From NCBI GenBank assembly GCA_028280485.1, contig JANQLS010000140.1:1-64000 (forward strand): DNA of 64,000 nucleotides. The letters run 5' to 3'. Below, piece by piece: positions 26,801 to 36,300 of the stretch. Made by a program: the position numbers and the translations under genes. The notes under the pieces were generated by a model, which was not told the DNA's origin, did not search any database, and worked only from the letters and a program-made list of their open reading frames with translations. The DNA comes from Planctomycetota bacterium (GTDB taxonomy: Bacteria > Planctomycetota > UBA8108 > JACQVS01). The first letter of the stretch is position 1, and each line of letters opens with the position of its first letter.

Positions 26801-29184
26801 TCAGGGGCATCCGTTCTATGAAGCACAAATTGCTGACCTTGATGAACCGCCTTACCGGCATCCAGAGGTTTTTTCTTAACGGACTGAATCCAGGTGTCGG
26901 AATCGGCTTTTGAACTGAGCCACGTTGCTCGACCGGAGTAGGGTCTCAAGCAATGATAGACCTGTTCTAAGAATGGACGACCCTTTGAGGCACCAGCAGC
27001 TTTGACATCTTCAGTCACGACCCAATCAGCAAAATAAGGAGGTAGCTTGGAGTTCATGAAGCTGCCTTCGATGATCGCAACCCTACGTCCATAAACGCCG
27101 GCTCGATCCATTCTCTCACGAAATTCTTTTACGACTTCTGATTGAGTTTCGACGACAACAATATGAAGATCGGTTGAAGACAACAAGGTGTTGATTAAGG
27201 TGCCCGATCCCACTCCCATCACTAAAGCGTAACCCGCTTTCCTCGCTCCCGAATCGAGAAGTGTTTTTACCAGTTGGTTCGCTTCTTGATTTTGTTTTTG
27301 CTGCTTTTCAATTTCTGATTTTGGAATGGTAGGCGTTTCAACTTTCTTAGCCCGAATCAACTTGCCTCCCATCTCCAACCGCATGATCAAGTCACTGCTA
27401 GTCGGCTTGACCTGGTGAACTTGAACGGCGAGAACATTTCGTCCCGGTTTGAAAAGCTCGGTAGGAAGAACTACTTTTTCTTTTTTGTTTTCTGTTGCTC
27501 CACTTTCAGCCTTGGTAGATGGAGTAACTTTTCCCTTCGGCATATAGAGTCTTTTAACTTCTTTGCCGTTGAGATAGATGATGGCCCCATCGTCGAGGGT
27601 GATATCTAAATCGAAATCTCCTCCAGCAAAATCAGTGGGCATTTCAAAATGATGCCTAAAGTAAGCAGCGAGGCGTTTCTTATCTTTATTTCCACCGTAA
27701 CTGATTTCGGTTTTAACGAAGTCTTCTCCGTAGCCTAAGGGACTTGCCCCTTCACCCCATTTAGAGTCATCGTAATCGGGACTCGTCCAACCCGGGATAT
27801 CTTCAATGACATTGTCATTGAATCGCCATAAGGCTCCCTCAGGAACTAACGTGAGTTGACCATCAAGATCGTCAGCGGGCTTAGCTTCAGGCTGATTTTC
27901 GACTTTATCTTTACCGAAACAGAAAATCTTTCCCTTCTCCGTAGAGACAAAAAGCTTTCCATCTCCTGAGATCATGTTGAGGGGCTTTTCGGGTAGCGTA
28001 GTCGTCCAATGAACATCCGCCCCGTAAAGACCTTTAGGAAGATCAACTGAAAAGACTTTGTTGCCATCACCACCACAGTAGAGGCGATTTCCGCTTTGAA
28101 TGAAGATCTCTTGGATCTTTTCTGAAACAGGGAATGAGAAAAGTTTTCTAACGACGATTTTCTTCGTCACTTTTCCCTTACGGTCTTTTGATTCAACGAT
28201 GCGATAACGAGGCTCAAAGCCGACTAAGCCATCGCTACTCTTTGCGAAGATGGCGATGTCGCTGACGACTAAGGCATCGATGGATGTGATGAATTTTCCG
28301 TTGTCTAAACGGTACATCTTTCCACGGTTGAGATAGAAGTTTTCACCCACAACGACTTCAAAACCACCTCCACCTTTACTTCCCATCGCCCGACTGTCGA
28401 CGACGAAGTGTTCAAACTTCCCGGTGTTTCGATCGAGAACTGCAGGGATAGTTCTTCCCCCTGAAACGACGAGCTTATCACCGGAAACCGCTAAGTATCC
28501 TTGAGGTGAGACTCCCGCGAAGGCGGGACTTGAATGTTGTTGTGTGAGATAGTTCGAACCCGTTCCGGTGTTACGCCAAATTTCTTCTCCCGTTTTGGCA
28601 TCGAGAGAATGAAAGAAGATTCCCATGAAGGGCCAAATACTGGCGCCGAAGTAAACTTTACCGTCATGAATGACAGGAGCACCCCGAGCTGGCCACGCGC
28701 TGACCATCCGCTCGTTACCGAGAACCTTTCGGTTATCAGGAGCTCCTTTAAACTTCCAGATCAACTCCCCATCTTTTGCTGAGATGCAATAAAGAAAACC
28801 ATCATCACTGGTGAAGTAAACTTTGCCATCCCAGTAGGAAGCAGCGAGTCGAATCGGACCCTCTGCGTAGAATCGCCACTTCTCTTTTCCCGTATCCGCT
28901 TCGTAAGCGACAATCTTGTCACTCCCCATGAAGGGAACAAACAAAGTATTCTCCGCAAGGATGGGTTCGTAAAGACGATCGAACTGTAGCTTACTTTGGG
29001 TTGAGGTTGGCCACGCGGGCTTTGGGAAAGGAAGCTCTAAGACGTATTGAAGATGAAGCGTCTTGGGTAAGACTTCGGGAGAAACTCCCCTTCGGCTGGC
29101 GTCGTATCTCCACGTGGGCCAGTCTTCAGCTTGAATTTGTGCTGTAAGTAAGAGGAGCGAACTAAGAATGAGTACTTTGCGCAT
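23878..29184 (-). CDS. Giant secreted PQQ-type propeller protein with embedded methyltransferase fold, LamG and malectin-like domains
   Basis: A 1768-aa protein with a signal peptide (MRKVLILSSLLLLTAQIQA). Domains in order: PQQ/BamB-like propeller (about 20-430; WPTWRYDASRRG, ADTGKEKWRF repeats); a galactose-binding-like beta-sandwich (about 450-605; WRFNDNVIED, DDGAIIYLNGKEV); a Rossmann segment resembling SAM methyltransferases (about 635-790; ALVMGVGSGTLINTLL); a second propeller (about 795-1500); a LamG/concanavalin-like domain (about 1515-1680; ITCEVWVKAKE, WTHVAFTYDAESGTGSLYI); and a malectin-like domain (about 1690-1768). The modules suggest binding and perhaps oxidising carbohydrate outside the cytoplasm. 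A pyrroloquinoline cofactor is not proven. The downstream gene is the exosortase, 117 bp away. Confidence 0.85.
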   Translation of the reverse strand: MRKVLILSSLLLLTAQIQAEDWPTWRYDASRRGVSPEVLPKTLHLQYVLELPFPKPAWPTSTQSKLQFDRLYEPILAENTLFVPFMGSDKIVAYEADTGKEKWRFYAEGPIRLAASYWDGKVYFTSDDGFLYCISAKDGELIWKFKGAPDNRKVLGNERMVSAWPARGAPVIHDGKVYFGASIWPFMGIFFHSLDAKTGEEIWRNTGTGSNYLTQQHSSPAFAGVSPQGYLAVSGDKLVVSGGRTIPAVLDRNTGKFEHFVVDSRAMGSKGGGGFEVVVGENFYLNRGKMYRLDNGKFITSIDALVVSDIAIFAKSSDGLVGFEPRYRIVESKDRKGKVTKKIVVRKLFSFPVSEKIQEIFIQSGNRLYCGGDGNKVFSVDLPKGLYGADVHWTTTLPEKPLNMISGDGKLFVSTEKGKIFCFGKDKVENQPEAKPADDLDGQLTLVPEGALWRFNDNVIEDIPGWTSPDYDDSKWGEGASPLGYGEDFVKTEISYGGNKDKKRLAAYFRHHFEMPTDFAGGDFDLDITLDDGAIIYLNGKEVKRLYMPKGKVTPSTKAESGATENKKEKVVLPTELFKPGRNVLAVQVHQVKPTSSDLIMRLEMGGKLIRAKKVETPTIPKSEIEKQQKQNQEANQLVKTLLDSGARKAGYALVMGVGSGTLINTLLSSTDLHIVVVETQSEVVKEFRERMDRAGVYGRRVAIIEGSFMNSKLPPYFADWVVTEDVKAAGASKGRPFLEQVYHCLRPYSGRATWLSSKADSDTWIQSVKKKPLDAGKAVHQGQQFVLHRTDAPEGSSEWTHQNGDVANSVTSKDVRVKLPLGVLWFGGPSNEGVLPRHGHGPTPQIVAGRLFIEGRSMLRAIDIYTGRFLWERQLKDVGIYYDYTSHEPGANAIGSNYVSLADGVYVVYKKECLRLDPKTGKTISAFKLPKRPGEKDDPEWGYIGISGDTLLAGAELEDFVTPDYTIKNFNGLKGDGLKKEIAAKIDALVNFKTVDERKRKTGKDAPMRAYLLANVNKLLHTEKIYEHITERILIKKDAEGIVEEYKKYLTAVPGRKADDHGALVIKRKLLNKCFGLPGYSSIVAGKFNSHLRTGSKRLVAMDRHSGKVLWEHEGAYRIRHNSIAVGGGKVFFIDKMNTAQEGYFKRRGLPYNEKARVVALNLKTGKEVWEDKTSVFGTWLSYSVEHDVVLQAGSKARDRANDEVGQGMTAYQGKTGEIIWKNSKKYEGPCILLGEWVITQGYGNAGYALDIFTGKPITVKHPISGKPTDWKYTRNYGCNTAIGFPNLLTFRSAAAGYYDLLGESGTGNLGGFRSGCTSNLIAAGGILSAPDYTRTCTCSYQNQASVGLVHAPDVEMWTFSPHSFKDASVARAGVNLGAPGDRRGPEGTYWLDFPSVGGKSPDLPITAKLAGGARYVRRHESELEAHPLKWVGASALVGSGDLSINLVHGQDAGVTVKSSIHSAELKVLGAAPSASESQGQKDQLGLTATGKEGFSAKVSGFKNLSSDSITCEVWVKAKENFDYLDARISGKDKQHGFVIDNKKVRVRYFISNRRGKDNEGVITLEAKDEIPKDRWTHVAFTYDAESGTGSLYISGKLVAENKAKGKGKKALWWDSATPDLAVGAGLKPGSAIDEIRISNKVLDPKEFSLNQENKVDSKKHIAHWSFNQLNKEISKQSLTKRFSVRLIFAELEDLSEGKRKFDVLLQDKVVLEDFDISKEAGGINRTLVKEFYNIPVEKNLNIKLQAKGDQAPILSGVQVFKGVQDF

Positions 29185-29215
29185 TGTAGACAGGAACTTA
29201 GTTAAGGTTTTCTTA

Positions 29216-29420
29216 ATAGGAACTATGCCGACTTGGGATCAACTCGGCCATGAATAAAGACCGATAGGTCTTTATTCCATCATTACGGCGTAGGCTCGTA
29301 GAGTCTACGTTTAGCGGAGTGAAAGCCGCAGCCCAGCAGGGGCTATGCCTAAAGCATGGCTGCGATTTGCGGGAACGGTTGAAGCTTCCTCCGAAGGAGC
29401 AAGATTCAACAGAAACCAAT
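29216..29420. repeat. Multi-hairpin repeat family MH1, copy 3
   Basis: Same module order as copy 2: CCGACTTG…CAACTCGG, AATAAAGACC/GGTCTTTATT, GTAGGCTC/GAGTCTAC, GCAGCCC and GGGCTATGCC/GCATGGCTGC, and a closing GTTGAA (29378-29383)/TTCAAC (29405-29410). It lies upstream of the PQQ-propeller gene, between divergent genes. Confidence 0.85.
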
Positions 29421-29426
29421 TCGTGA

Positions 29427-29518
29427 TTGTTATCGGAAGGCCGTATTGCCTTTTATCCATGGCGGTGGCCCACTGAAGTGGCCCGACCCAACGGGTGAAA
29501 TTATCCGCAGGATAACCT
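29427..29518. repeat. Second multi-hairpin cluster (distinct sequence)
   Basis: Four small hairpins in a row: AAGGC/GCCTT, CCACT/AGTGG, ACCC/GGGT and TTATCC/GGATAA, most with three-base GNA-like loops. It abuts MH1 copy 3 but shares no sequence with it. The remaining 340 bp up to the next gene shows nothing further that I can support. Confidence 0.55.
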
Positions 29519-29863
29519 TTATAAAGACAAAAATTGCGAGATTTTTCAACGAAAGGCCAATCCTTAAGTTTAGCGTATTTAAGGCTTAAACTCCGCCATC
29601 GGATTAAAGTTCATCAGTTTTTCTGTGGGATATCGTTCACTCGATGTACTACGACAGTCAAAGGATGCCTACCAAAGCCGCCATCCAGTACTTTCCAGCC
29701 CCCACAGACAATCATAAATTATTATAAAACTGAAACTTAACAAAAGCACCTGGTTTGGCCTCTCGCTTGCTTTTATACCGATATCGTCCAAAAAGGAGAT
29801 AGCCCTATGATGCTATCGTGTGAATGGCCCCTTCAGATTCAACCTGTTTTAGGATTGTGACCC

Positions 29864-32800
29864 ATGAATCTCCGCGTTCTCTTAGCCAGTTTCGGCCTGA
29901 TCTTACTCTCGAGTAGCTTCCTTTCGGCAGACGATCGTCCTCAAAACATTAAGTCGCAGATTTATAAGGATCCTAAAACCGGGATACAGGTTTTAAGGGT
30001 CGAGTTCCAAATGCCAAGGGGCGAATGGGGCCTAACGGATTGTGAAGATCTCAAGTACCTCGATTTTGCGGTAACCGAACTCTCCGTCATCGCGGACTTA
30101 CCTCGAGGGCGCATGGCGCAAAAAATCGAATTGAATAAAAGAGTCAAACGGGCTTCAAGTTCGATGAGTGCGCTCTATTGGGCCCACCGCCAACTTCACG
30201 ATCCGATTTATAAGGCAAACCAATCGGAACGTAACATCAAACGCAACGAGGGAGTGATCAAAGAAACGATCAACAAATCTCCCTGGCCTCAAGATCGCGC
30301 CTCTACCGGAAGAGGGCCTTACTTTCTTCTCGTCGATGGAATTGACTGGACCCAAAATCGATCAGGGCGAGCAAATCGTACTGAGATCATGATCATCGAA
30401 CTCCATCCCTATCTCGATGATGGAAAGCATTACATCATGAGAGCCAACGGAAGGTCTGAACGGGTGAAGATCGATCCCAAGCTTTTGAAAAAATATGGTA
30501 TCGAAGTCACCCCGATCCATGACCCTAAAACTCTGCAACGAGAACTCCCCCTGGAAGACAATTCACTTCATGCGCGATTGAAAGGATTAACTCAAGAAGA
30601 TCTCGCCAATAAAACTCTTCATATCAAATTGAAAGAATACTTTCATGGCTCCGATCGTAATTCTGTATTAAAAGTCGACCTTTCAAAGGCCCAGGCGGGA
30701 GAACGAGAAATTTTTGAAGAGTGGGTAAGAAGCCGAGCGGATCAATGGAGTTATTTAGCAGAGCAAGCGCCTACCTCCGCCCTCAGCCATTGGCTCTCTC
30801 GTCATCATCAAGTTTACGATCTGAAGGGCTATAAAGATCACTCTCCCCAACAACGTCAAATGCGAGACTCTTCTTTGCTCAACATTCTTGGTGGAAGAGC
30901 CGCAATTCAAGAAACCCTTCAACTTCAAGCCATTCAGGTTCAGGTGCCTTCAGATGCGTCCGACCCTCCGAATGTTCCCATCCAATCCATCGCCGGGGTC
31001 GAAGTAAAGTCCCACGATTACCATGAATTGTTAGAAGGTAAAGAGGGTGGAAGACTTCCTTTAGCCGAATGGGTTCCCGCCGATCGGTTTTTCGCTCACT
31101 TCTCCGATCCTAAATTTTTAGGAGACACCTTAGAGACAGGGCTCGATTTCGCCTTCAACGCCAGCTCGATGTTTAATGCGAGTTCGCTCAAATATGAATT
31201 GAAAGATCGCTACTTCAAAAAATTTGGCGTCAATGAGCAATGGGTAAAAGCCCTACTAAAAGCAGGAATCGTTAAAGAGATAGGAATTGTTGTACCCGAC
31301 CTCTTCTTTATCGATGGCACCGACATCTCCGTCATCATGACTGTCCCTGAAATCAAAAAGATGTCTCCCATGCTTCTTCTGCTTCAAGTAGTACTCCAAG
31401 GGGATGACGCCATCTTCGAACGTCAGCAAGCGAATGGATCGACGAGCTATTGGGCAAAGAGTAGAGATAAGCTCATCATCAGTACTAATAAAATTGAGTT
31501 ACAGAGAATCCTGGATCTCAATGCTACTGACGGAAAAGATAGTTTAGGCAAAAGTGAAGAGTTCCGCTACATGCTGACGCAACTTGCGCCTACAGAAAAA
31601 ACAAAAAGCTTCATTTACTTTAGCGACCCATTTATTCGTCAGTTAGTCGGACCGCAAACGAAAATTGGTCAATACCGCCGCCTTCAAGCACGCGCGACCT
31701 TAGAGAGCATCAACGCAGCCGCCCTTCATGCGAAAGTCGACGGCATAAAAAATTCAACAGATCTCGATACTCTCATCAAATTGGGCTATGCCCGAAAAAA
31801 AATTGACCGTGAAGAATATTCTCTTTCAAAAGACGGCGTTGCAAGCTCTAAGACTTACGGCTCTATCGATAACTTAAAAAGCATCCTCGACAATCCTGTC
31901 ACCCATGCCCGTAAATCGGAACATGCGGGATACAAAACTTACGTCAGGAACTACTCACAATTCTGGCGACAATTCTTCGATCCGATTGCGATTCGACTCG
32001 ATGAAGTCGCTAAGAACGAATTTGAAACCGAAGTCTTTATTCTTCCACTCATCGACTCCAGTATCTACCAAATCGTTCGTCAATCCCTGAAGAGCAAAGG
32101 GGATGACAATCCCTTGAGGATTCCTAATTTGGGACCGGAGCCTGTCCTTCTAATGTCGATGAACTTTACCCAAGAGGCCTGGATCGAATACTTCAGAAAT
32201 ATGACTTACGCCTTACAGCAAGTTGGAATCCAAGAGTCAATCTTCGACTACATGGGACCTGCCGTACACTTCGCTGTATTAGATAGCGACCCCGTAATCG
32301 CCTTAGGTAGCGGTGATCTCTTCGGAGGTACGAACGGGGGTTGGAATAATTTAAGACAAGGTCGAGAAAGCTTAGCCTATTCCTTCATCGCTTCGATGCT
32401 CACCCGCCCCTGTAAGGCTTTCATTCAAGTCAAGGATGAAGAAGCTGTTAAACAAATCTTAAGAGATGCCGTTCGCTTTGAACCGCGCGTGAATTCACGC
32501 CAATTCGGCTTCGGTAGTTTCCACTATGATCTCAGTCAGTACGGAGACGGTGACGAATGGATTATCACCGCTAATTTATTCGGAATCGTTAAGTATCGCA
32601 TTGGTGTCGGAGTTCAAGACGGCTTCTTAGTGATCACCAACCAACCCTGGAACAAAGACGCTCAAATCGATACGAAGAAACAACCCGCAAGCAGTTTGAT
32701 GGGAGCGAAATTAACCGTGGCGCCCGGAGCGGGAAACAAAGGCTTGGCGGGACTGTACGCCGCGGCGATGGAGCAGACTAAAGGTGCTTGTTATAAGAGT

Positions 32801-33109
32801 GAAGCTTACCTCGCACCGATCATCGGTACGGGAGCGTCTTCAGTAGAAGAAGCGCAAAAGATTCATAAGAAGCTCTTCGGCTTCGTACCCGCGCATCCCG
32901 GTTTCGGTAAGTGGAAATTAGATCAAGGGCATCTGGAGAGCAAGCAGTATGGATCCGTCTTCGCCCCCCGGCAACCCAAACACAAACCGGGTGACACTTA
33001 CTTCGGGCTTCTTCGAAGAATTCATAATCTTTCCATCGAACTTCAAATGGAAGATGAAGGCCTGAGAACACGCCTTCGTTGGAAGATCAGGAAAGCTGCG
33101 AAGTATTGA
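29864..33109 (+). CDS. Giant secreted protein with DUF3352-like segment
   Basis: A 1081-aa protein with a signal peptide (MNLRVLLASFGLILLSSSFLSA). No enzyme motif is recognised. The middle and C-terminal parts alternate helices and strands. One stretch (about 375-660) resembles DUF3352-type proteins: a phrase like RDKLIISTNKIELQRIL, then SEEFRYMLTQLAPTEKTKSFIYFSD, the pattern in which a secreted protein computes no known reaction but is conserved in planctomycetes and cyanobacteria. A strong terminator follows at 33155. It is divergent from the PQQ-propeller gene. Confidence 0.75.
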   Translation: MNLRVLLASFGLILLSSSFLSADDRPQNIKSQIYKDPKTGIQVLRVEFQMPRGEWGLTDCEDLKYLDFAVTELSVIADLPRGRMAQKIELNKRVKRASSSMSALYWAHRQLHDPIYKANQSERNIKRNEGVIKETINKSPWPQDRASTGRGPYFLLVDGIDWTQNRSGRANRTEIMIIELHPYLDDGKHYIMRANGRSERVKIDPKLLKKYGIEVTPIHDPKTLQRELPLEDNSLHARLKGLTQEDLANKTLHIKLKEYFHGSDRNSVLKVDLSKAQAGEREIFEEWVRSRADQWSYLAEQAPTSALSHWLSRHHQVYDLKGYKDHSPQQRQMRDSSLLNILGGRAAIQETLQLQAIQVQVPSDASDPPNVPIQSIAGVEVKSHDYHELLEGKEGGRLPLAEWVPADRFFAHFSDPKFLGDTLETGLDFAFNASSMFNASSLKYELKDRYFKKFGVNEQWVKALLKAGIVKEIGIVVPDLFFIDGTDISVIMTVPEIKKMSPMLLLLQVVLQGDDAIFERQQANGSTSYWAKSRDKLIISTNKIELQRILDLNATDGKDSLGKSEEFRYMLTQLAPTEKTKSFIYFSDPFIRQLVGPQTKIGQYRRLQARATLESINAAALHAKVDGIKNSTDLDTLIKLGYARKKIDREEYSLSKDGVASSKTYGSIDNLKSILDNPVTHARKSEHAGYKTYVRNYSQFWRQFFDPIAIRLDEVAKNEFETEVFILPLIDSSIYQIVRQSLKSKGDDNPLRIPNLGPEPVLLMSMNFTQEAWIEYFRNMTYALQQVGIQESIFDYMGPAVHFAVLDSDPVIALGSGDLFGGTNGGWNNLRQGRESLAYSFIASMLTRPCKAFIQVKDEEAVKQILRDAVRFEPRVNSRQFGFGSFHYDLSQYGDGDEWIITANLFGIVKYRIGVGVQDGFLVITNQPWNKDAQIDTKKQPASSLMGAKLTVAPGAGNKGLAGLYAAAMEQTKGACYKSEAYLAPIIGTGASSVEEAQKIHKKLFGFVPAHPGFGKWKLDQGHLESKQYGSVFAPRQPKHKPGDTYFGLLRRIHNLSIELQMEDEGLRTRLRWKIRKAAKY

Positions 33110-33154
33110 TCAACCTGAATATAGAGATTTAACTTAGCACTCCATTCACACGAC

Positions 33155-33192
33155 AAGCCCATCGTTCTCGTTGAACGGTGGGCTTTTTTTAG
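33155..33192 (+). terminator. Rho-independent terminator
   Basis: A stem AAGCCCATCGTTC/GAACGGTGGGCTT with loop TCGTT is followed by a seven-T run, 45 bp after the 1081-aa gene. Confidence 0.92.
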
Positions 33193-33201
33193 ATAATGAC
33201 A

Positions 33202-33310
33202 CCTGTAGGGGCAAGGGCTTGCCCCTGCCCGATTTCTTGAAGCGGTCACCCACTTTTAGATTTATGTGCTAATTAAGGAAACGGGTACCCACAAGGGGCA
33301 CCCCTACAGG
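33202..33310. repeat. TGTAGGGG-family inverted element (R2), copy 2
   Basis: Perfect 10-bp terminal inverted repeats CCTGTAGGGG/CCCCTACAGG enclose a GGGCAAG-type palindrome on the left, an ACCCACAAGGGG stretch on the right and an unrelated central spacer. The length is about 105 bp, as in the other two copies. Confidence 0.82.
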
Positions 33311-33369
33311 ATCAATTTCAATTTAGCGTTAATGTTTCAGCGGCACGCCTAAAGTCGAAATCGCTTATC

Positions 33370-36300
33370 TCAGTTCACGCATCGCTCAAATGACTCACAC
33401 GTCAGTTCGTCAGCTGTCGTATCTTCACCACAGTTTTCAATCCCCGGAGCCGCCGGAGGAGCCGTACCTAAGAATTGATAACTTAAACTGGCGATGGGAT
33501 CTGAAACATCTAAAGCGCCTGAATCATCAAAATCGCAAGCATCGAAACAAGTGGGGATCACCGTACCGATGAATTGATAGGTTAAACTCGTTACGGCATC
33601 GGCGATGTCTAAATTTCCATCAACATTACAATCACCACGCTTGAAGGTCACTTCTTCGTTGCCGGTAAAGGGACCCAAGCACACAATCATTTCGCCGGGT
33701 TGATGATCAAACTGAAAATCAGTAGTGAACAGAAGTTCATCCAAAGTTGGGATTTCGTGAATGACAAGGTACTCTTCATTATCATAACCGGGATTTAAAA
33801 CCACTCGATCACCCACCGCAAAGTAAACACCTTCGGTTCCCAACTCTTCTTGAGTCGTAATGTGAATTTGGTGTTCACCGGCGTCTGCACCATTAGGGCA
33901 AGAGGTCATGGGAGCCATGTCAGCACGATCGGGATTTCCCAAAGCGATCACTTCTTCTTTAGTCGCGTTCTGCCAGCTATCGGCTTCGGTCCAGACTCGA
34001 AGTTGAGTACTGTCGCGAACGACCACTCCATCTTCAACTCGACCGGCTTGGACGATGGGACCGTCTTGAGTGAAGGTGACGGTTTGATCTTCTAAACCAC
34101 CACCGCCGCCTTGACCGGTAACTTCAAATAAGATTTCTCGACCGAGCATGGCAGGGAAGTAAAAGGGAAGTCGCTGAAGGAACTCATCGATCAATTGATC
34201 CCAGAGGACTGGAACGTGATCAAAAATGATTCGTCGTTTAATATTTGACAGTGGAGCGCTTCCGTTGATAAGTACAAATTCTCCATCGGGATTTTCCCTT
34301 CGAAGCACGATGCGTTTAGCATCCCCATTGGGAGCTCTCTCAACAATCCCGAGTCCTTCTACTTCAACAAGCCTGGGCTTAAGATGAGTTTGATTGGGAC
34401 CTCCTCGCATGATCGAGAGGTTATCGACGAAAAAACCTGCCGTAGGGGTTTGGCCCCTACCGGGCCCAATGGTCACCATGGCTTCTCCTCCTTCAGTACA
34501 ACACCTCAAGTATTCCACTCGGGTTTCTTGAAGCCTGAAGGTAAAACTTTCTCCGTGTTGCATATCAGCAAACTGAACTAGAGCTTCATAAACTGCTTTT
34601 CGTTTTTCAGGATCCTTGATCATAAATCCATCTTTATCAAAGATTCCCAAGAAATCGATGTCGCCGGCCACTGGAAGAGGCCCATTGGGCCCAGACATTT
34701 TAATTTCCCACATTTTACGAGTGGAATCGGGAGAAACTTTATCTTGAATAGATCCAGCAGGCGATTGAATGACGCTTCTTGTGGACTGAACCCCAACTTC
34801 TTCAACCCCATCGGGTATGACATGCTGAGCGTCATGGCCGAAGCTAGTATCAACCTGCTTGGCTGAAGTGAGATCGGGATGGAGATTTAATTCCGGAACA
34901 TACTTATTCCATTCCTTTGTCCGCGTTTCTACTCTTTTCCGGACTTCACGCCTCAACACCCCATTAGTTTGCAATTCAGGATGAATGGATTGAAGGCGAT
35001 CCATGTATAGATCCAGCTGAGCTTCTAATGCAGCTCCCGTTTTACCCTTAAATCCCGGAGGGGGTTCGACAATAAACACCTTGGGAATTGCCGATTCAGG
35101 GTATCCCAAATACTTCACATCGATATCATTCGTACATTTAAACTTCAAAGCCTGAGGCTTGGGGTAGGCTTTAGGAGGAATCGCCTCGAGGAGAGCGCTT
35201 GCTCGAGGATCTCTTGATCGGAAAGATAGAATCACATCTAAATCTTCAGCAATAAATTGAAGTATCTTTCGTAGACGGGCTGATACGCCGTACACTTCCC
35301 GAAGAACATCATCCGACAAACCATCACCGGCCTTTAAAACAGTGGCTAAATTGGTAACGTTGGGATCGGCCCGACCGGCTGCAAGTCGGTCAGGAATATC
35401 TGCCTGTTGACGCATTGCTTTTTGTCGCATCGCTCGGTAAGCCGTAAACTCACCCACTTCACCAGCAGTTTTACGAAGCTGTTTCCACATTTTTAAGAAG
35501 CTTTTCCCGGCGATGAAGGGCTCCAGTAACATGTCAGGATTCGCACCAAAGAAGAACCCCAATTTAAACTGCACCTCTTCCATATCCCCTTGTTCTACTG
35601 CAAACAAGAATTCTGAAATGGCCCCTACTCCAGCAATTGAGAATTGCTCGAAAGCCATGGGAGCTCCCTTAATCCCCATGACTCCTAATTCCACTCTTTT
35701 TCTGTAAGTCTCATAGATGGTGCTCAGGAAGAGCTCGAACGCTTCGGGGTCTCCCAACAAGGCCTCAAACGCAGTTTTCATTAACAGAATTCTGTGAGCA
35801 TTCATTCGATTTCCGACCTCGAAACCATACTCCCATAAACCGTGCATCGCCGGAGCAAAATCATTGACAAAGCCATCAGTAAAACCACAGACCCAAACGA
35901 AATGACCATCGTCGATACAATCTTGCCGCCAGGTATCGGGAGTGGGATCGTTAGCATTGAAACGAACTTCATAGTTCGAGACAAAACCGTTCTTTTCATC
36001 CAACTTGGCTTGGGAGTCGGCTTCGGTTAAGCTTCCGTCGTCTTCAATGATCCAAACTCGAACTCCGTACTCCACATGCCCGGTAGTTCGGCCTACCGTA
36101 GGTAAGGAATGAAACGTCCCCACTAAATCTAAACGTTGACCTTCCCCTTCAAACGGAACATGGAAAAATTTATACTCATCAGCTGATTCACCGATGGTGG
36201 CTTTATCCATGAAACCCCCACCTAAATTCCCGGTGTGCTTGGGAAAGACCAAGACAATGAGGTCCTTGCCCACCCCTTCATTTCCCTCGACATCTTCAGT

